Of a DNA stretch of 64,000 nt, positions 1 through 10,372 are shown piece by piece. Position 1 is the stretch's first letter. Each line of letters opens with the position of its first letter. A program made the position numbers and the translations under genes. The notes under the pieces were generated by a model. The model did no database searches, had not been told where the DNA came from, and worked only from the letters and a program-made list of their open reading frames with translations. Origin of the DNA: Rhynchopus euleeides (lineage: Eukaryota; Euglenozoa; Diplonemea; Diplonemida; Diplonemidae); the NCBI GenBank assembly GCA_963210315.1, contig OY723271.1, positions 186,001 through 250,000 on the forward strand. Reading direction: 5' to 3'.

Positions 1-726
1 GCGCAACCTTCCAAGGCATGCCCGATGCGCGCCGCTTCTCTTCTGCCATCGCAAGATCTCTCTCGTAAGTTGCGGAGCTGGCGATTGTAACGGCATCTTT
101 CTTGCGATGTCCGTTCTCTGCTTCTTCAAATTCGTCGTTGTTCTGCAGAGGCACTGCATCTTCTGGAGCCCACCAATGATGGAGACTGTGTACGTAGGCA
201 TTGCGCGTTGATCCCTTTTCGGCATGCTCCATCAACCAGTGAAATATATGCCCTGAGATCCGAGCACGCAAGAAGGGAATCCGGGCTGACTCATCCTTGC
301 ATCCCCAGAAGCGCCAGGGGATGTCTGCATACCGGAAATGCATGAGGTCTGCAAGGGAGACAAAGAGGTAGCGGAACAAGCCCTTGTAGGTGTGTCCTGT
401 GACATGGCAAGCACGACCTTCCGGAACTGAGCACCTGTCCCATTCTGCGACACATTCAGTGCAAGGTTTGTACAGGTCTTGTCGAATATTTTTTTTGTTG
501 TCTCATCCAGTACCCTGATCAGCCGCATGGCGAGCCCCTTGCAGTCATGGAGTGCTGGGGTGACGTAGCGGGCATTGGGAAGCACACCTGCCAAGAGGGA
601 GGGGTAGCCAGCCTCTTTCATCTCAGAGAGAGTCAGGTGCGGGTATCGATGCACCTGTTGATACCAGCGTTCTTCTGGGATGTCGCACAGTGAGCATCGG
701 TGCCCTCGCCCCCCGCATCGCCTCAT
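1..726 (-). CDS. Unrecognised transposon protein, two exons, 3' end outside window (copy A)
   Basis: This is the copy-A equivalent of the gene at 36142-37280. Exon 1 is 726-435 and exon 2 is 348-1, continuing past the window edge. The intron 434-349 begins GTGCTC and ends in a pyrimidine-rich TTGCAG, and removing it joins two frames that are otherwise offset. The N terminus has closely spaced cysteines (C4, C11, C14), suggesting a metal-binding knuckle. Exon 2 is rich in Trp, His and Cys. I do not recognise the family. Because it is the largest gene of a TIR element it may be the transposase, but no DDE triad is evident to me. Confidence 0.6.
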
Positions 727-991
727 TGTTGCCCACTGCTGATCTATACTCCCGCTAGCGGGAGTTGGACTCCCCCTAGTTGAGACTCCCGAAAAGGGTT
801 AAACCCGGTAGTGGTACCCTACCCCCGCTGGAGTCCACCGTGCAAGGCCGGATCAGCCCACGGGTGGGTTTGAGGAAGAAATCTGGGGGGGCAAATTTTG
901 CTGCGACTTCCGGTTTCACCCGGCCGAACTCCAGCATCTATCCAGACCCACGGTGCCAAGCCGTTCGCCCGTGTCGCGATCATTCGCGGCT

Positions 992-1372
992 TCAGGCTGC
1001 CCCCGACGACACGTTTGTATCCTGCACCTTGCCATACTTCGCCTCCACCTTGTATATGACGGAGAGCGCCCTCCTTCCGCATCGTTGCGACTTCCCTGAC
1101 AGCGAACTTATCCATGTCAGGGAAGACATGGCGATGATTGCGTTGGCCACCTGGGTGCTGTGCTGGTGGAGCTCCTTGCTCAACACCGTTGCTAGGAGCC
1201 TTCTAATGGATCCCAGTGTCAGCACACTGCCCCCTTTTTTAACAGGGAAGGCCGTGCAAAAATCATGCACAATGTTCGTCGCCTCCGCAGCCTCGGGACT
1301 CTCTGCGCTCTTCTTCTTCTTAATCGACTTTGCCGCCGGCTTCGCTGCCGGCTTCGTTGTCGTCTTCCCCAT
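992..1372 (-). CDS. Small Lys/Ala/Pro-tailed protein, histone-like tail (copy A)
   Basis: 126 aa, same sequence as the copy at 35496-35876. The first 30 residues are a basic K/P/A tail (GKTTTKPAAKPAAK...) like histone H1/H2B tails. The middle contains LxxELxxH, which resembles the H2B C-terminal helix. See the copy at 35496 for the full description. The gene sits between the transposon end and an internal repeat of that end. Confidence 0.5.
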   Translation of the reverse strand: MGKTTTKPAAKPAAKSIKKKKSAESPEAAEATNIVHDFCTAFPVKKGGSVLTLGSIRRLLATVLSKELHQHSTQVANAIIAMSSLTWISSLSGKSQRCGRRALSVIYKVEAKYGKVQDTNVSSGAA

Positions 1373-1647
1373 TTTTGTGAATCAGGTCTGCGAGCTGGGA
1401 TGGGTGGAAACGTCCGTTTCGTTTGGTGTGGCTGTACTTCAGTGACGAGTGCCACATTGCATAGGTATCATGGGAAAAATGAGTGAAAATAGGTGAAAAG
1501 ACTCCCGCTAGGGGGAGTCAGACTCCCCCTAGCGGGAGTATAGACTCCCGCTAGCGGGAGTCTATACTCCCGCTAGCGGGAGTTGGACTCCCCCTAGTTG
1601 AGACTCCCGAAAAGGGTTACCCTACCCCCGCTGGAGTCCACCGTGTA

Positions 1648-2092
1648 TATATACCCAGGAAATTCACAAATCCACGTTTGAGTATGGTTGGGACCTCAGC
1701 ACCTAGTTCTGCTGCAAATTCCTGGAGTTCATTCCTCATGAAGAGTTTCAGAATCCCTTCCTGGTGATTCTTGAGTCTGGCAACATTGAATTCTGCCAGA
1801 CTGTCTGCCCGGCTGTCGGATCTCGGCTGCATCTGAATGTGCTTGTGCGAGCTCGTTTTCTCGTTCCAGAGTTTTGCCCTGCCATCGTCACCATACTGTT
1901 TGCCGCTGTCTCCCAGCCCCTCTTCGTCCTACAGACACACCGGTGTCACACATGGGTCTCTTCTGCGGGCACTTCACCTGAGGCCATGTTCATTTCATAG
2001 TGTGTGCCCACTTTGCCTGTATATGCTAGGGGGGCTACTGTTACGCGACTGTTACTGACCGTTTACATCTGCGGATATAACTGAAATATCCC
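1648..2092. other. No gene recognised
   Basis: Flank of transposon copy A. No open frame is convincing and no repeat partner was noticed elsewhere in the window. Confidence 0.4.
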
Positions 2093-3036
2093 GTACTTTT
2101 GACCCGAAAACAGGGTACTCCGCCCAATTTGGGCTCCCGGAATCAATTGCGAGCGGAATTTTTCACTTTGGTGACGATTTTGGCTGATATTTTGGGTGAG
2201 TCATGCCCACCCTGGCCACACCCCCTAAAAGCAAGGGATTGGTGGGGTTATGGGGGGGTCTCCCACGAGAACCCTCTTTCAGACCGCCTCTGGGCGTCAC
2301 AAGGCTACCAAAACCACTAAAAACCACCCAGTAACCTACCTCAGGGGGTATCTGTGTGGTTGTGGGGTGTTTAGAGGCCTTCTCTGCCTTCTGGAGGCCA
2401 TATCTCGAACCGTTCCAAAACAGCCGAAAATTGGGGGGTTACTGTGTCACTACTGTGTCACTCCCGAAAATTCCCGAAAATTCCGGAAACTTTTTGCATT
2501 TTTGACCCGAAAACAGGGTACTCCACCCAGTTTGGTCTGCCGGAATCACTTCCGGGTGAAATTCTTCACTTTGGTGACGTTCTTGGGTGATATTTTGGAT
2601 ATTTCGTGCAGATTTCAGCCCCCAAAAACAAGGGGTTTTTAGGGAAAATGCCGAATTATCCCACGAGAAACCTCTTTCAGACCGCCTCTGGGTGTCAGAA
2701 GGCCCCCAAAACCACTAAAAACCACCCAGGAACCTACCTCAGGGGGTATCTGTATGGTTTTGGGGTGTTTCGAGGCCTTCTCCGCCTTCTGGAAGCGGTT
2801 TTTTTGGACCGTTCCAAATCAGCCAATAGCGTTACACAAGCGTTACACTTTTTCGGGGTTTTTTCAGGGAAAAATGCCAAGTAATTCGAATGGATCGACT
2901 TTCTCGAGGGTGTCCGCTATTTTCTCGGGTTTTTTCAGTGATCCCCCACTGGATTTTTGGCCAGGTACGCCCATTTTGGTGGAGTTTTTGGCCCAAAATC
3001 AAAAAAATCGTGTTTGTGACAGCCCTAAACAGAGAT
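2093..3036. repeat. Direct repeats (about 408 bp period) joined to a foldback end
   Basis: Two diverged copies of a roughly 400-bp unit start at about 2093 and 2502; each opens with TTTTGACCCGAAAACAGGG and contains CTCTTTCAGACCGCCTCTGGG and CTACCTCAGGGGGTATCTGT. From about 2830 to 3020 the sequence matches the outer arms of the foldback at 31845-33865, including the end AAAAAATCGTGTTTGTGACAG. It looks like a half element of that family. Confidence 0.65.
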
Positions 3037-3360
3037 TTCAAGGACCGTGCAGGGGCCTAGGGGGGGGGGGGTGATTCGAGTGTCGTCGGGCTGAAAGCCA
3101 GGCGATTCATCCACAACAAGGGAAGGTGCAGGGGAGGGAGGAAGGGGGGAAGCAAATTCTGAGGGAGACATTATATCATCCTCGTCGGGCTGAGGGCGCG
3201 ACGCCAAAACCGAGGGTCCAGGGGGTACAGGAGGCTGAGGACCTGCTCTTTTGCTGTGACACGAGCGTCGTTCCAGGCAGCGTCCTGTCTCCTGGACACT
3301 TGGAAACATGCATGCACCGTTCCGACAAACGAAGAGGGTATAACAGTAATACAACGACTG
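3037..3360. repeat. Repeat mosaic, poly-G boundary at 3060
   Basis: CCTAGG plus a G run at 3057-3072, then sequence whose 3' part (3290-3370, GACACTTGGAAACATGCATGCACC) recurs at 4170-4240. No convincing gene. Confidence 0.45.
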
Positions 3361-3580
3361 AATGGGAAATCGTACTCCTTTCGCTATAATAAGAGAACCA
3401 CCCTGCCCAGCAACTACAAAAAAAAGCAGCTCCGGGCTACTTTTCGTTGAGCGCACACTCCTGTGTCAAAGGCTGTGTTAGACCCTGTGAAGTGGCATGA
3501 AGGTGATCCTTATAAAGCTGGAGTCGTACGATTTGCTTCGTTACTTCGCGCCTTCGCTACGCTTCGTCGCTCGTAACTCC
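3361..3580 (+). repeat. Dispersed 200-bp repeat (TCGTACTCC family), copy 1
   Basis: Opens with AAATCGTACTCCTTTCGCT and closes with clustered TTCG/TACG sub-repeats and CGCTCGTAAC. Other copies are at about 25970, 26846, 41456 (reverse) and 58446. No pol III B box was seen, so I cannot call it a SINE. Confidence 0.7.
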
Positions 3581-4224
3581 CGCACGTGCGCGACACATTT
3601 CTGCGCGCGGGGTACCGAGGACCCAGAAGGGGGGAGGGGGATGGGGACAAAGGAAGGCGGCGCCCGAGATGATGTGGTCCACGAACTCAAAAACTGTTTG
3701 CCTTTGGTCAAGTTCCACCTGATTTTGACCCGAGTTTGGTGGTGTTTGGTGGTGGTAAACTGAAGATTTTCGGAGATTGGTTTCGGGCAAAATCAGGTGG
3801 CCAGGGCCCTTCTCCACAAAACGTGACCCGCGCAGTGGTGGCCTGAGTCCTGAGAACCGACAGTAGCATAAGCCTACAACTGGTCCAGGACGAGGCCGAC
3901 CCTGCGCAAGCCTGTGCATGTGCCAATGCCTTGAAACACTTGTCATTTGACAAGTGCCCACTTGTCAATCACTTGTCAAGTTGCTCCACTTGTAAAAACC
4001 ACTTGTCAAAGGCCTTACTAGTGCACCGTGGCAGGCACTGTGCGACTACAGCACACTCATCAGCTGTCGATCGCATGGACAAGATGCAAGGTGAACGGCA
4101 AAGACCTGCAGTTGAATTGTTGAAACAACGCGTTCGTCTCACTCAGGAGACGGGCGTGGCAGCGTCCGGTCTCAGGGACACTTGGAAACATGCATGCACC
4201 ATTCCGACAAACACAGAGGGTACA
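3581..4224. other. Repeat-derived, no gene recognised
   Basis: Contains a CACTTGTCA sub-repeat cluster at 3938-4010. From 4030 to 4224 it matches a second copy at about 26300-26770 and part of 3280-3360. Open frames here look incidental. Confidence 0.4.
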
Positions 4225-4339
4225 ACAGCATACAACGACTGAATGGGGGAATCAAACAGGCAGAACATCACTGTCTGTCAAAAAGCACAAAACGGCGTAC
4301 CGTTGGTGTGCAGGACACTGAACTCCGCAACGCAAAAAG

Positions 4340-4455
4340 GGTTCACATCACAGGGCTGCTGTCCACCGGCAGCAGGTGCTCCTCGATCTCGCTCATCGGC
4401 TGCTGCCCCTGAGGAGACGTGCAGCTGTCATGCACACCGAACACGCCTGTGGGCC
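4340..4455 (-). pseudogene. Detached remnant of the cytoplasmic tail of the surface protein
   Basis: This sequence matches 28385-28503, which encodes the cytoplasmic tail of the paralogue. Here it lies downstream of an earlier stop (TAG at 4458-4456). A local duplication of TGTGGGCCCTACA (4448 and 4485) marks the point where the tail was replaced. Confidence 0.65.
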
Positions 4456-6327
4456 CTACATCGGCGAACGACACGGTTCCTGCCTGTGGGCCCTACACCT
4501 GCAGTACACAGCAACGGTGACGCCCACCAGAGCAAGCACCCCAGCAGCGGCAATCACCACAATCAGCAGCGGCGACAGACTCTTCGACGTGTGGGCTTGC
4601 CCTTCAGGGGCCCACCTCACGATGAGGGGCTGGCTGCTGTCGGAGTACGGAGTGTACGACAGCTTCATCTGCCCAGTGGAGGGGCAGTGCACGCTCCTCT
4701 GCCCTGGGTACAGAGTCGTGGTGCTTGCCGTGAGTGTCCCTGCGACCTGAGTCACAGTCACATCCACGTAGCGGTACGGCGTGCAGGAGATGACCCACTC
4801 CTGTGCGGAGCTGTAGGAGCTGTGGACCGAGTCCTCCTCCGACATGTAGTGTACACTCGCTGGGCTGGGCGGGCTGGGCGTGCGCGGTGCAGGTGCGTGG
4901 ACCGTTGGCGACATATTGGGAGCAGATGTGACAGTGTGCCATTTGAACTTCAGAGTGTGGCTGTGCCCGTCAGATGGCGTGTACAGCAGCGACAACTTCC
5001 CAGAGGAGGGACAGCTCACACGCTGATCGTCCCCAGAGGACATCAACCTCCCGTCAAGCTTGAGGCTGTAGCCTGACGGGGAGTACTGAATGTCCATCAC
5101 CAAAGTGCTGTTCTGCGTGCAGGAGATGACCCACTCCTGTGGGGTGCTGTAGCTGGTGTCGACTGAGTCGTGGTCTGACATGTGGTGCACTGTGGCTGGG
5201 CTGGGTGCAGGTGGTGCTAGGGTCGCGAGCCACATGGGTGCAGCTGTGCCACGGTACCATTGGAGTCTAACAGTGTGGCTGTGCCCATCAGATGGCGTGT
5301 ACACCAGCGACACCTTCCCGGAGTAGGGGCAGCCCAAATACCGATCGTGGGACAGCGACGTCCCGTCCAACGTGAGGCTGTAACCTGACGGCTCGTATTG
5401 AATGTCCATCCATAAAGTGCTGGACGGTGTGCAGGAGATGACCCACTCCTGTGGGGTGGAGTAGGTGCTGGAGATGGAGCCGTAGTATGACATGTAGTGC
5501 ACCGTCGGTGGGCTGGGTGTAGGTGGCGACAGTGTCTCGAATATGCTCCATGATAATTTCAGACTGTGGTTGTCCCCATCAGTTGGCGTGTACACCAGGA
5601 ACAGCTCCTCAGAGTAGGGACAGCTCACACGTTGATCGTACCCATAGTACAGAGAGCTCCCGTCCAACATCGACATGTCGCCTATCTTGAGGGTGTAACC
5701 AGAGGGGGGATGTTGAATATCCATGACCAAAGTGCTGTACCGCGGGCAGGAGATGACCCACTTCTGTGAGGTCCTGTAGGTGCTGGAGATGGAGCCGTGG
5801 TCTGACATGTAGTGCACCGTCGCTGTCGGTGGCGGTACGTCCGTGTCAGGAGTTGATGTCGGAGATGCTGAAGTCTGTGGCACAGGATTCAGCCGGGTGG
5901 CCGTGCCAGCTGTGTCAGACGCAGCTGCATCTGCAACCAGCGCCACGGTCAGCGGGGTGTATGTGCCAGGCGGGACGTCAGTCGCTGTGCTGGTCGCAGG
6001 CTCCGCAGTCGGGGTCTCGATGACCCAGCTGGCCTCCACCCGCTGTGCCGTCCCTTCAGCCTGGGGGTCCGGGCGGAAGGACAGCACCATCTGCTGGGAG
6101 GCGTTGCAGGCAACACTCCGCCCCCCAGGAGCGCCAAAGGGCAACCCCCCCAGCGTGAGGGGGGTGGGGGTGCTGACGTACGCCGACACGAGGAGCCCCG
6201 GGATGCACGGGATGACCCAGTCCTGTGGGGTGGAGTAGTTGCCGCCCGCAGTGCCCTTGAGAGGGACCTGCGCCACAGCCCCCTCTGCAGCACACACCGC
6301 CAGGGCGGCAAGCACCGCGCCACGCAT
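4456..6327 (-). CDS. Type I membrane protein with five CUB-like repeats
   Basis: 623 aa. A cleavable signal peptide is visible at about 1-20. Five repeats of about 80-90 aa follow; the first is divergent and the others share VHYMS, W-V-I-S-C, a PSGYSL segment and C-P-x-S-G...Y-T-P-S/T-D-G. The two conserved Cys per repeat and the beta-like pattern suggest a CUB-related extracellular fold; this is inference from pattern, not a database match. Pro/Thr/Ser linkers separate the repeats. One membrane span lies at about 585-608, followed by a basic tail of only 15 residues. The start was chosen at 6327 because it gives the signal peptide and the paralogue starts identically. CTGCAG and GCAAG lie just before the ATG, so a splice acceptor may set the 5' end. 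Likely surface exposed; ligand unknown. Confidence 0.8.
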   Translation of the reverse strand: MRGAVLAALAVCAAEGAVAQVPLKGTAGGNYSTPQDWVIPCIPGLLVSAYVSTPTPLTLGGLPFGAPGGRSVACNASQQMVLSFRPDPQAEGTAQRVEASWVIETPTAEPATSTATDVPPGTYTPLTVALVADAAASDTAGTATRLNPVPQTSASPTSTPDTDVPPPTATVHYMSDHGSISSTYRTSQKWVISCPRYSTLVMDIQHPPSGYTLKIGDMSMLDGSSLYYGYDQRVSCPYSEELFLVYTPTDGDNHSLKLSWSIFETLSPPTPSPPTVHYMSYYGSISSTYSTPQEWVISCTPSSTLWMDIQYEPSGYSLTLDGTSLSHDRYLGCPYSGKVSLVYTPSDGHSHTVRLQWYRGTAAPMWLATLAPPAPSPATVHHMSDHDSVDTSYSTPQEWVISCTQNSTLVMDIQYSPSGYSLKLDGRLMSSGDDQRVSCPSSGKLSLLYTPSDGHSHTLKFKWHTVTSAPNMSPTVHAPAPRTPSPPSPASVHYMSEEDSVHSSYSSAQEWVISCTPYRYVDVTVTQVAGTLTASTTTLYPGQRSVHCPSTGQMKLSYTPYSDSSQPLIVRWAPEGQAHTSKSLSPLLIVVIAAAGVLALVGVTVAVYCRCRAHRQEPCRSPM

Positions 6328-6439
6328 CTTGCAGGGACACCTCGCCTGCAGGGTGGTGGTGCGTGTGAAGTGGGGTGCGAGGTGTGTGGGGCTGAGGGAG
6401 GTGGGTTGGTTTCCCCTGACTATCCCCCTGCAGTGTTGT

Positions 6440-6612
6440 GCAGTGTTGTGCAGTGGGAGTCTTCCGTCGGACATAAGACACAAACCATCAATATCAAAAA
6501 AAACGCGTCTCGTGGGAGATGGGGGGCAGCTCAGCCACAGCTTTTCCGTTGCATTAGGCACCGTTCAGTGCAAAAGCTGACGTACGGAGGGGCGAAGGCA
6601 GGGAGCAAAACA
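6440..6612 (-). repeat. Dispersed 150-170 bp sequence shared with THOC3 intron 2
   Basis: About 155 bp here is nearly identical to 51650-51801, in the same orientation relative to the neighbouring gene. The match ends sharply at GTTTTGCTCCC. Here it lies upstream of a surface-protein gene; there it lies inside an intron. It could be a small non-coding RNA gene, a retroposed piece or an intron-borne repeat. No RNA family was recognised. Confidence 0.7.
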
Positions 6613-7582
6613 CCACTCGTTGGCCTGCTGAAGGGCGGTGCTTGTTCCGTTCGCCCCCCTTCCAACCTTGCTAGAAAACTGCTGTTGCAAGTGGAAACTG
6701 TGTTTTAGTGCAAATCAGAAAGGGAAACAATAGAAGAGCTGAAGGGTATTCGTCGATCGCGAGAACACCCCACGCATGGTTTCACAGAATTCTGACAGAA
6801 AAATGCCCAGAATTTCCAGATTTTTAAAGAGGAAGCGAACAAACTCCCTCCCAGGCGCCGCATTCTCAGGAGCGAAAAATGCCCTCGAGGGCGCTTAGCA
6901 CCCTCGAGGCATTTTTCGCCTCCCTCGAGGGTCATTTGGGGCTTCCCCGCCCCGGGAGGGACGTAAATGCTCACTGTTGTATGCTGAGCCTTCCGCACAA
7001 GACGAGGGGCCGTTTAGCGCAGCCTATCCGCTCCTTCATTGGGAGTGAACAAGGTCGAGTGGTCACCCCTGCTGTGCGTGTGAAGAGTGAATCCACCAAC
7101 AAGGCCTGGCCCCTGAGGGAACCCATCGTTCAGAGCGTGCACGACAGTACGACCAGTACCGCCCTTCTTCTTTCTAGCTGCTCTTCTTGGAAACTCGAGT
7201 GTTGCGAGGAGCTCTGTTCACTTCGTACAGCTGTAGCCAGCATTGCACTGGGGAGCTCATCACCAAATCTGCTAAAGGGTTTCTTCGCAGTGCCCGCGAC
7301 CGCCGTACGCTGCCCTTTGCTGCTCTCAAACCCCGTGTTCTGGGGCGGCAGCGCTTTCAGGGTTCTGCAAGCTCCTTTAGAGCCTTCATAGTCAGCCTGG
7401 GCCTGTTGGGAGACGGGGAATGCCCTCTCTGGGTGTCGGGATGTGAAAATATACATTTTCGGGGGTGGGGGTTGGGCCAAACCACCGGAAAATTCGAAAA
7501 AGTGAAAAAATCCCAAAAAGGTACACTTTGGGGGGGGGGGTTTTTTGGACGAGGTCATATGTAAATCCGGAGGTTGCATATG
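6613..7582. other. No gene recognised; CTCGAGGG palindromes
   Basis: 970 bp with palindromic CCCTCGAGGG repeats at 6891-6940 and a poly-G tract at 7531. Open frames on both strands overlap and none is convincing. Confidence 0.4.
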
Positions 7583-7835
7583 TACACGGTGGACTCCAGC
7601 GGGGGTAGGGTAACCCTTTTCGGGAGTCTCAACTAGGGGGAGTCCAACTCCCGCTAGCGGGAGTATAGACTCCCGCTAGGGGGAGTCTGACTCCCCCTAG
7701 CGGGAGTCTTTTCACCTATTTTCACTCATTTTTCCCATGATACCTATGCAATGTGGCACTCGTCACTGAAGTACAGCCACACCAAACGAAACGGACGTTT
7801 CCACCCATCCCAGCTCGCAGACCTGATTCACAAAA

Positions 7836-8216
7836 ATGGGGAAGACGACAACGAAGCCGGCAGCGAAGCCGGCGGCAAAGTCGATTAAGAAGAAGAAGAG
7901 CGCAGAGAGTCCCGAGGCTGCGGAGGCGACGAACATTGTGCATGATTTTTGCACGGCCTTCCCTGTTAAAAAAGGGGGCAGTGTGCTGACACTGGAATCC
8001 ATTAGAAGGCTCCTAGCAACGGTGTTGAGCAAGGAGCTCCACCAGCACAGCACCCAGGTGGCCAACGCAATCATCGCCATGTCTTCCCTGACATGGATAA
8101 GTTCGCTGTCAGGGAAGTCGCAACGATGCGGAAGGAGGGCGCTCTCCGTCATATACAAGGTGGGGGCGAAGTATGGCAAGGTGCAGGATACAAACGTGTC
8201 GTCGGGGGCAGCCTGA
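7836..8216 (+). CDS. Small Lys/Ala/Pro-tailed protein, histone-like tail (copy B)
   Basis: 126 aa. It differs from the other two copies at only two positions (Gly to Glu near residue 53 and Glu to Gly near residue 112). The reading frame is intact even though the downstream gene of this element is destroyed. Description as for 35496-35876. Confidence 0.5.
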   Translation: MGKTTTKPAAKPAAKSIKKKKSAESPEAAEATNIVHDFCTAFPVKKGGSVLTLESIRRLLATVLSKELHQHSTQVANAIIAMSSLTWISSLSGKSQRCGRRALSVIYKVGAKYGKVQDTNVSSGAA

Positions 8217-9214
8217 AGCCGCGAATGATCGCGACACGGGCGAACGGCTTGGCACCGTGGGTCTGGATAGATGCTGGAGTTCGGCCGGGTGAAACCGGAA
8301 GTCGCAGCAAAATTTGCCCCCCCCAGATTTCTTCCTCAAACCCACCCGTGGGCTGATCCGGCCTTGCACGGTGGACTCCAGCGGGGGTAGGGTACCACTA
8401 CCGGGTTTAACCCTTTTCGGGAGTCTCAACTAGGGGGAGTCCAACTCCCGCTAGCGGGAGTATAGATCAGCAGTGGGCAACAATGAGGCGATGCGGGGGG
8501 CGAGGGCACCGATGCTCACTGTGCGACATCCCAGAAGAACGCTGGTATCAACAGGTGCATCGATACCCGCACCTGACTCTCTCTGAGATGAAAGAGGCTG
8601 GCTACCCCTCCCTCTTGGCAGGTGTGCTTCCCAATGCCCGCTACGTCACCCCAGCACTCCATGACTGCAAGGGGCTCGCCATGCGGCTGATCAGGGTACT
8701 GGATGACAGGGGTGGAGCTTGGGGGTTTTTTCGGGTCAGCTGACCTGATTTTCTGCAGGCCCTCACAAAAAATCAGGTCAGGGCAGGGGATAAGATAGGT
8801 CTGGTTTTCCGGTTTTCAAAACCAGGGTTTCCCGGTTCCCGGTTTTCTGGAAAAAAAAAAAAAGGTCGGTCTCATTTTTGGCGGGTTTTTTTGTGACTTT
8901 GGGACAGTAGAACAGTCAGAAAAAACGCCATAAAAAAATAGAAAGTGACCCCATCGTGATCCGCACAGAGCTCAAATAGTCCAAAGAAGGCAGAGAAGCG
9001 GAGAAGAAAAATGGACCTAGCGGGTGGCCCGGTGGGTGGTGATGCCCTCGTCATGCAGGTCTCTTCTGTTTTGAAGGTGCACACATGGTGGACTCCAGCC
9101 ACCCTAGCGAGTGTCTAAGAGGGGTCTAAGACTGCAGTCTGTACTGAAGACGGGAGTCTATTTTCCAGCTAATTTACGCTAAGACTCCCGCTGGTTGAGA
9201 TTCATGGGAGACAC

Positions 9215-9261
9215 ACGGTGTACTCCAGCGGAGGTAGGGTAACCTCCGCTGGAGTTCACCG
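9215..9261. repeat. Minimal CACGGTG-ended hairpin
   Basis: A 47-bp near-perfect hairpin with ends CACGGTGTACTCCAGCGGAG and its inverse around a TAGGGTAA loop. It looks like the two termini of a CACGGTGG element joined with no interior. Confidence 0.65.
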
Positions 9262-9675
9262 TGTCGTCTGCCTCTGTGCAGCGTCACTCGGTGCCATCGA
9301 ATACATGGCGACAGCCCACCAACTCGAGACAGATCTGCTTGTCTGGAGGGCTGAGACGAGAACACGAACGAATTTCAAGCAGTCTTGAAGGTCGCCAAGC
9401 CTATTGGGGGCAACTAACAGATGAGATTTGTTTGTTGCCTGTCGTCACAGCTAGCCCATCTCCTCGATAACGGAATGTGTGCAGAGATCTCGTGGACCCT
9501 TTGGCCATTCTGTCGTGCACCCACTCCACCCACAACGCACACCTGTCACGAGTGGTCGCTCCCCCGTCCTCCTCCACCCTGAAGGTTGAACCCTCAAGGA
9601 CCAGTGATCTCCTGCTGGCCGGGCTGCGATCAGCGAAGCCTTCCTACTTACAAGCGAATCCAGACTGTAGGGAAC

Positions 9676-10372
9676 AGATGTTCACTACCGTGGCCTCCGG
9701 CGGCTGGGGGGCACCGCCCCCCAGACCCCCCTGCGTAAAAAAATTACACCAGACCGGTTTTTTGGCCGAGAGTCCAAACTTTCAAAGCAGCTGCTGCGCC
9801 TGCCCCACCAAGCAGCCTCAGTACGACAGGACGCGCGCAGGCACCGGGCCCTCTCAGATTCTGGGAGGGTTTGCGCGGGTCGCGCGCGCCGAAGGCGCGC
9901 GCGAAAAATTTTCAAAACCAGAAAAACCGGAAAACGGCGCCAGAAAAAAAGTCTATCTTATACCCTGGGTCAGGGGTAAAAAGAAAAAAAAATATAGATT
10001 TTCGGGAAACCGGAAAAGTTGGCTCCTCGCCTTGGGGCCTCAAGGTGACCAGGAGGCGTTTCGTGAGCAAAGTGACCCCAGCGACATGAGCACAGGCCTC
10101 AAACAGTCACAATAGAGGACAAATGAAGCTGCCCAACCCGTACCGTGCAACAGACGTTTACTACCGTGGCCTCCGGTGGCTGGGGGGCTCCGCCCCCCAG
10201 ACCCCCCTGTGGCATGTGCCTGTCTTGTACCCAAGCCCTTTACATCAGGGAATCTCAGTATCCTCAGGAGGACGCAGCCAACTCACACAGAATCCGTACG
10301 CCCGCAAGTCACAGATGTTCACTACCGTGGCCTCCGGCGGCTGGGAGCTCCGCCTCCCAGACCCCCCCTACG
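9676..10372 (-). repeat. Three copies of a GC-hairpin repeat
   Basis: Copies at about 9676-9736, 10151-10210 and 10311-10372 share TTCACTACCGTGGCCTCCGG followed by a GGGGGGCTCCGCCCCCC-type hairpin. The same family occurs at 16115 (partial), 21221, 21446, 38985 and 39160. Confidence 0.75.

Larger units (their letters stand above)
1..1645 (-). mobile_element. CACGGTGG-family TIR transposon, copy A (cut by window edge)
   Basis: This stretch is the reverse complement of 35223-36867 with no length difference. The outer end at 1645 reads CACGGTGGACTCCAGC inward on the minus strand and is followed by TA at 1646-1647, which fits a TA target duplication. Inside the end lies an array of palindromes (ACTCCCGCTAGCGGGAGT and ACTCCCCCTAG-type variants) at about 1500-1620. 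Gene order from this end is a lysine-rich small protein, an internal second copy of the terminal sequence (about 720-842), then a two-exon gene that leaves the window. The other end is not visible. Confidence 0.85.
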
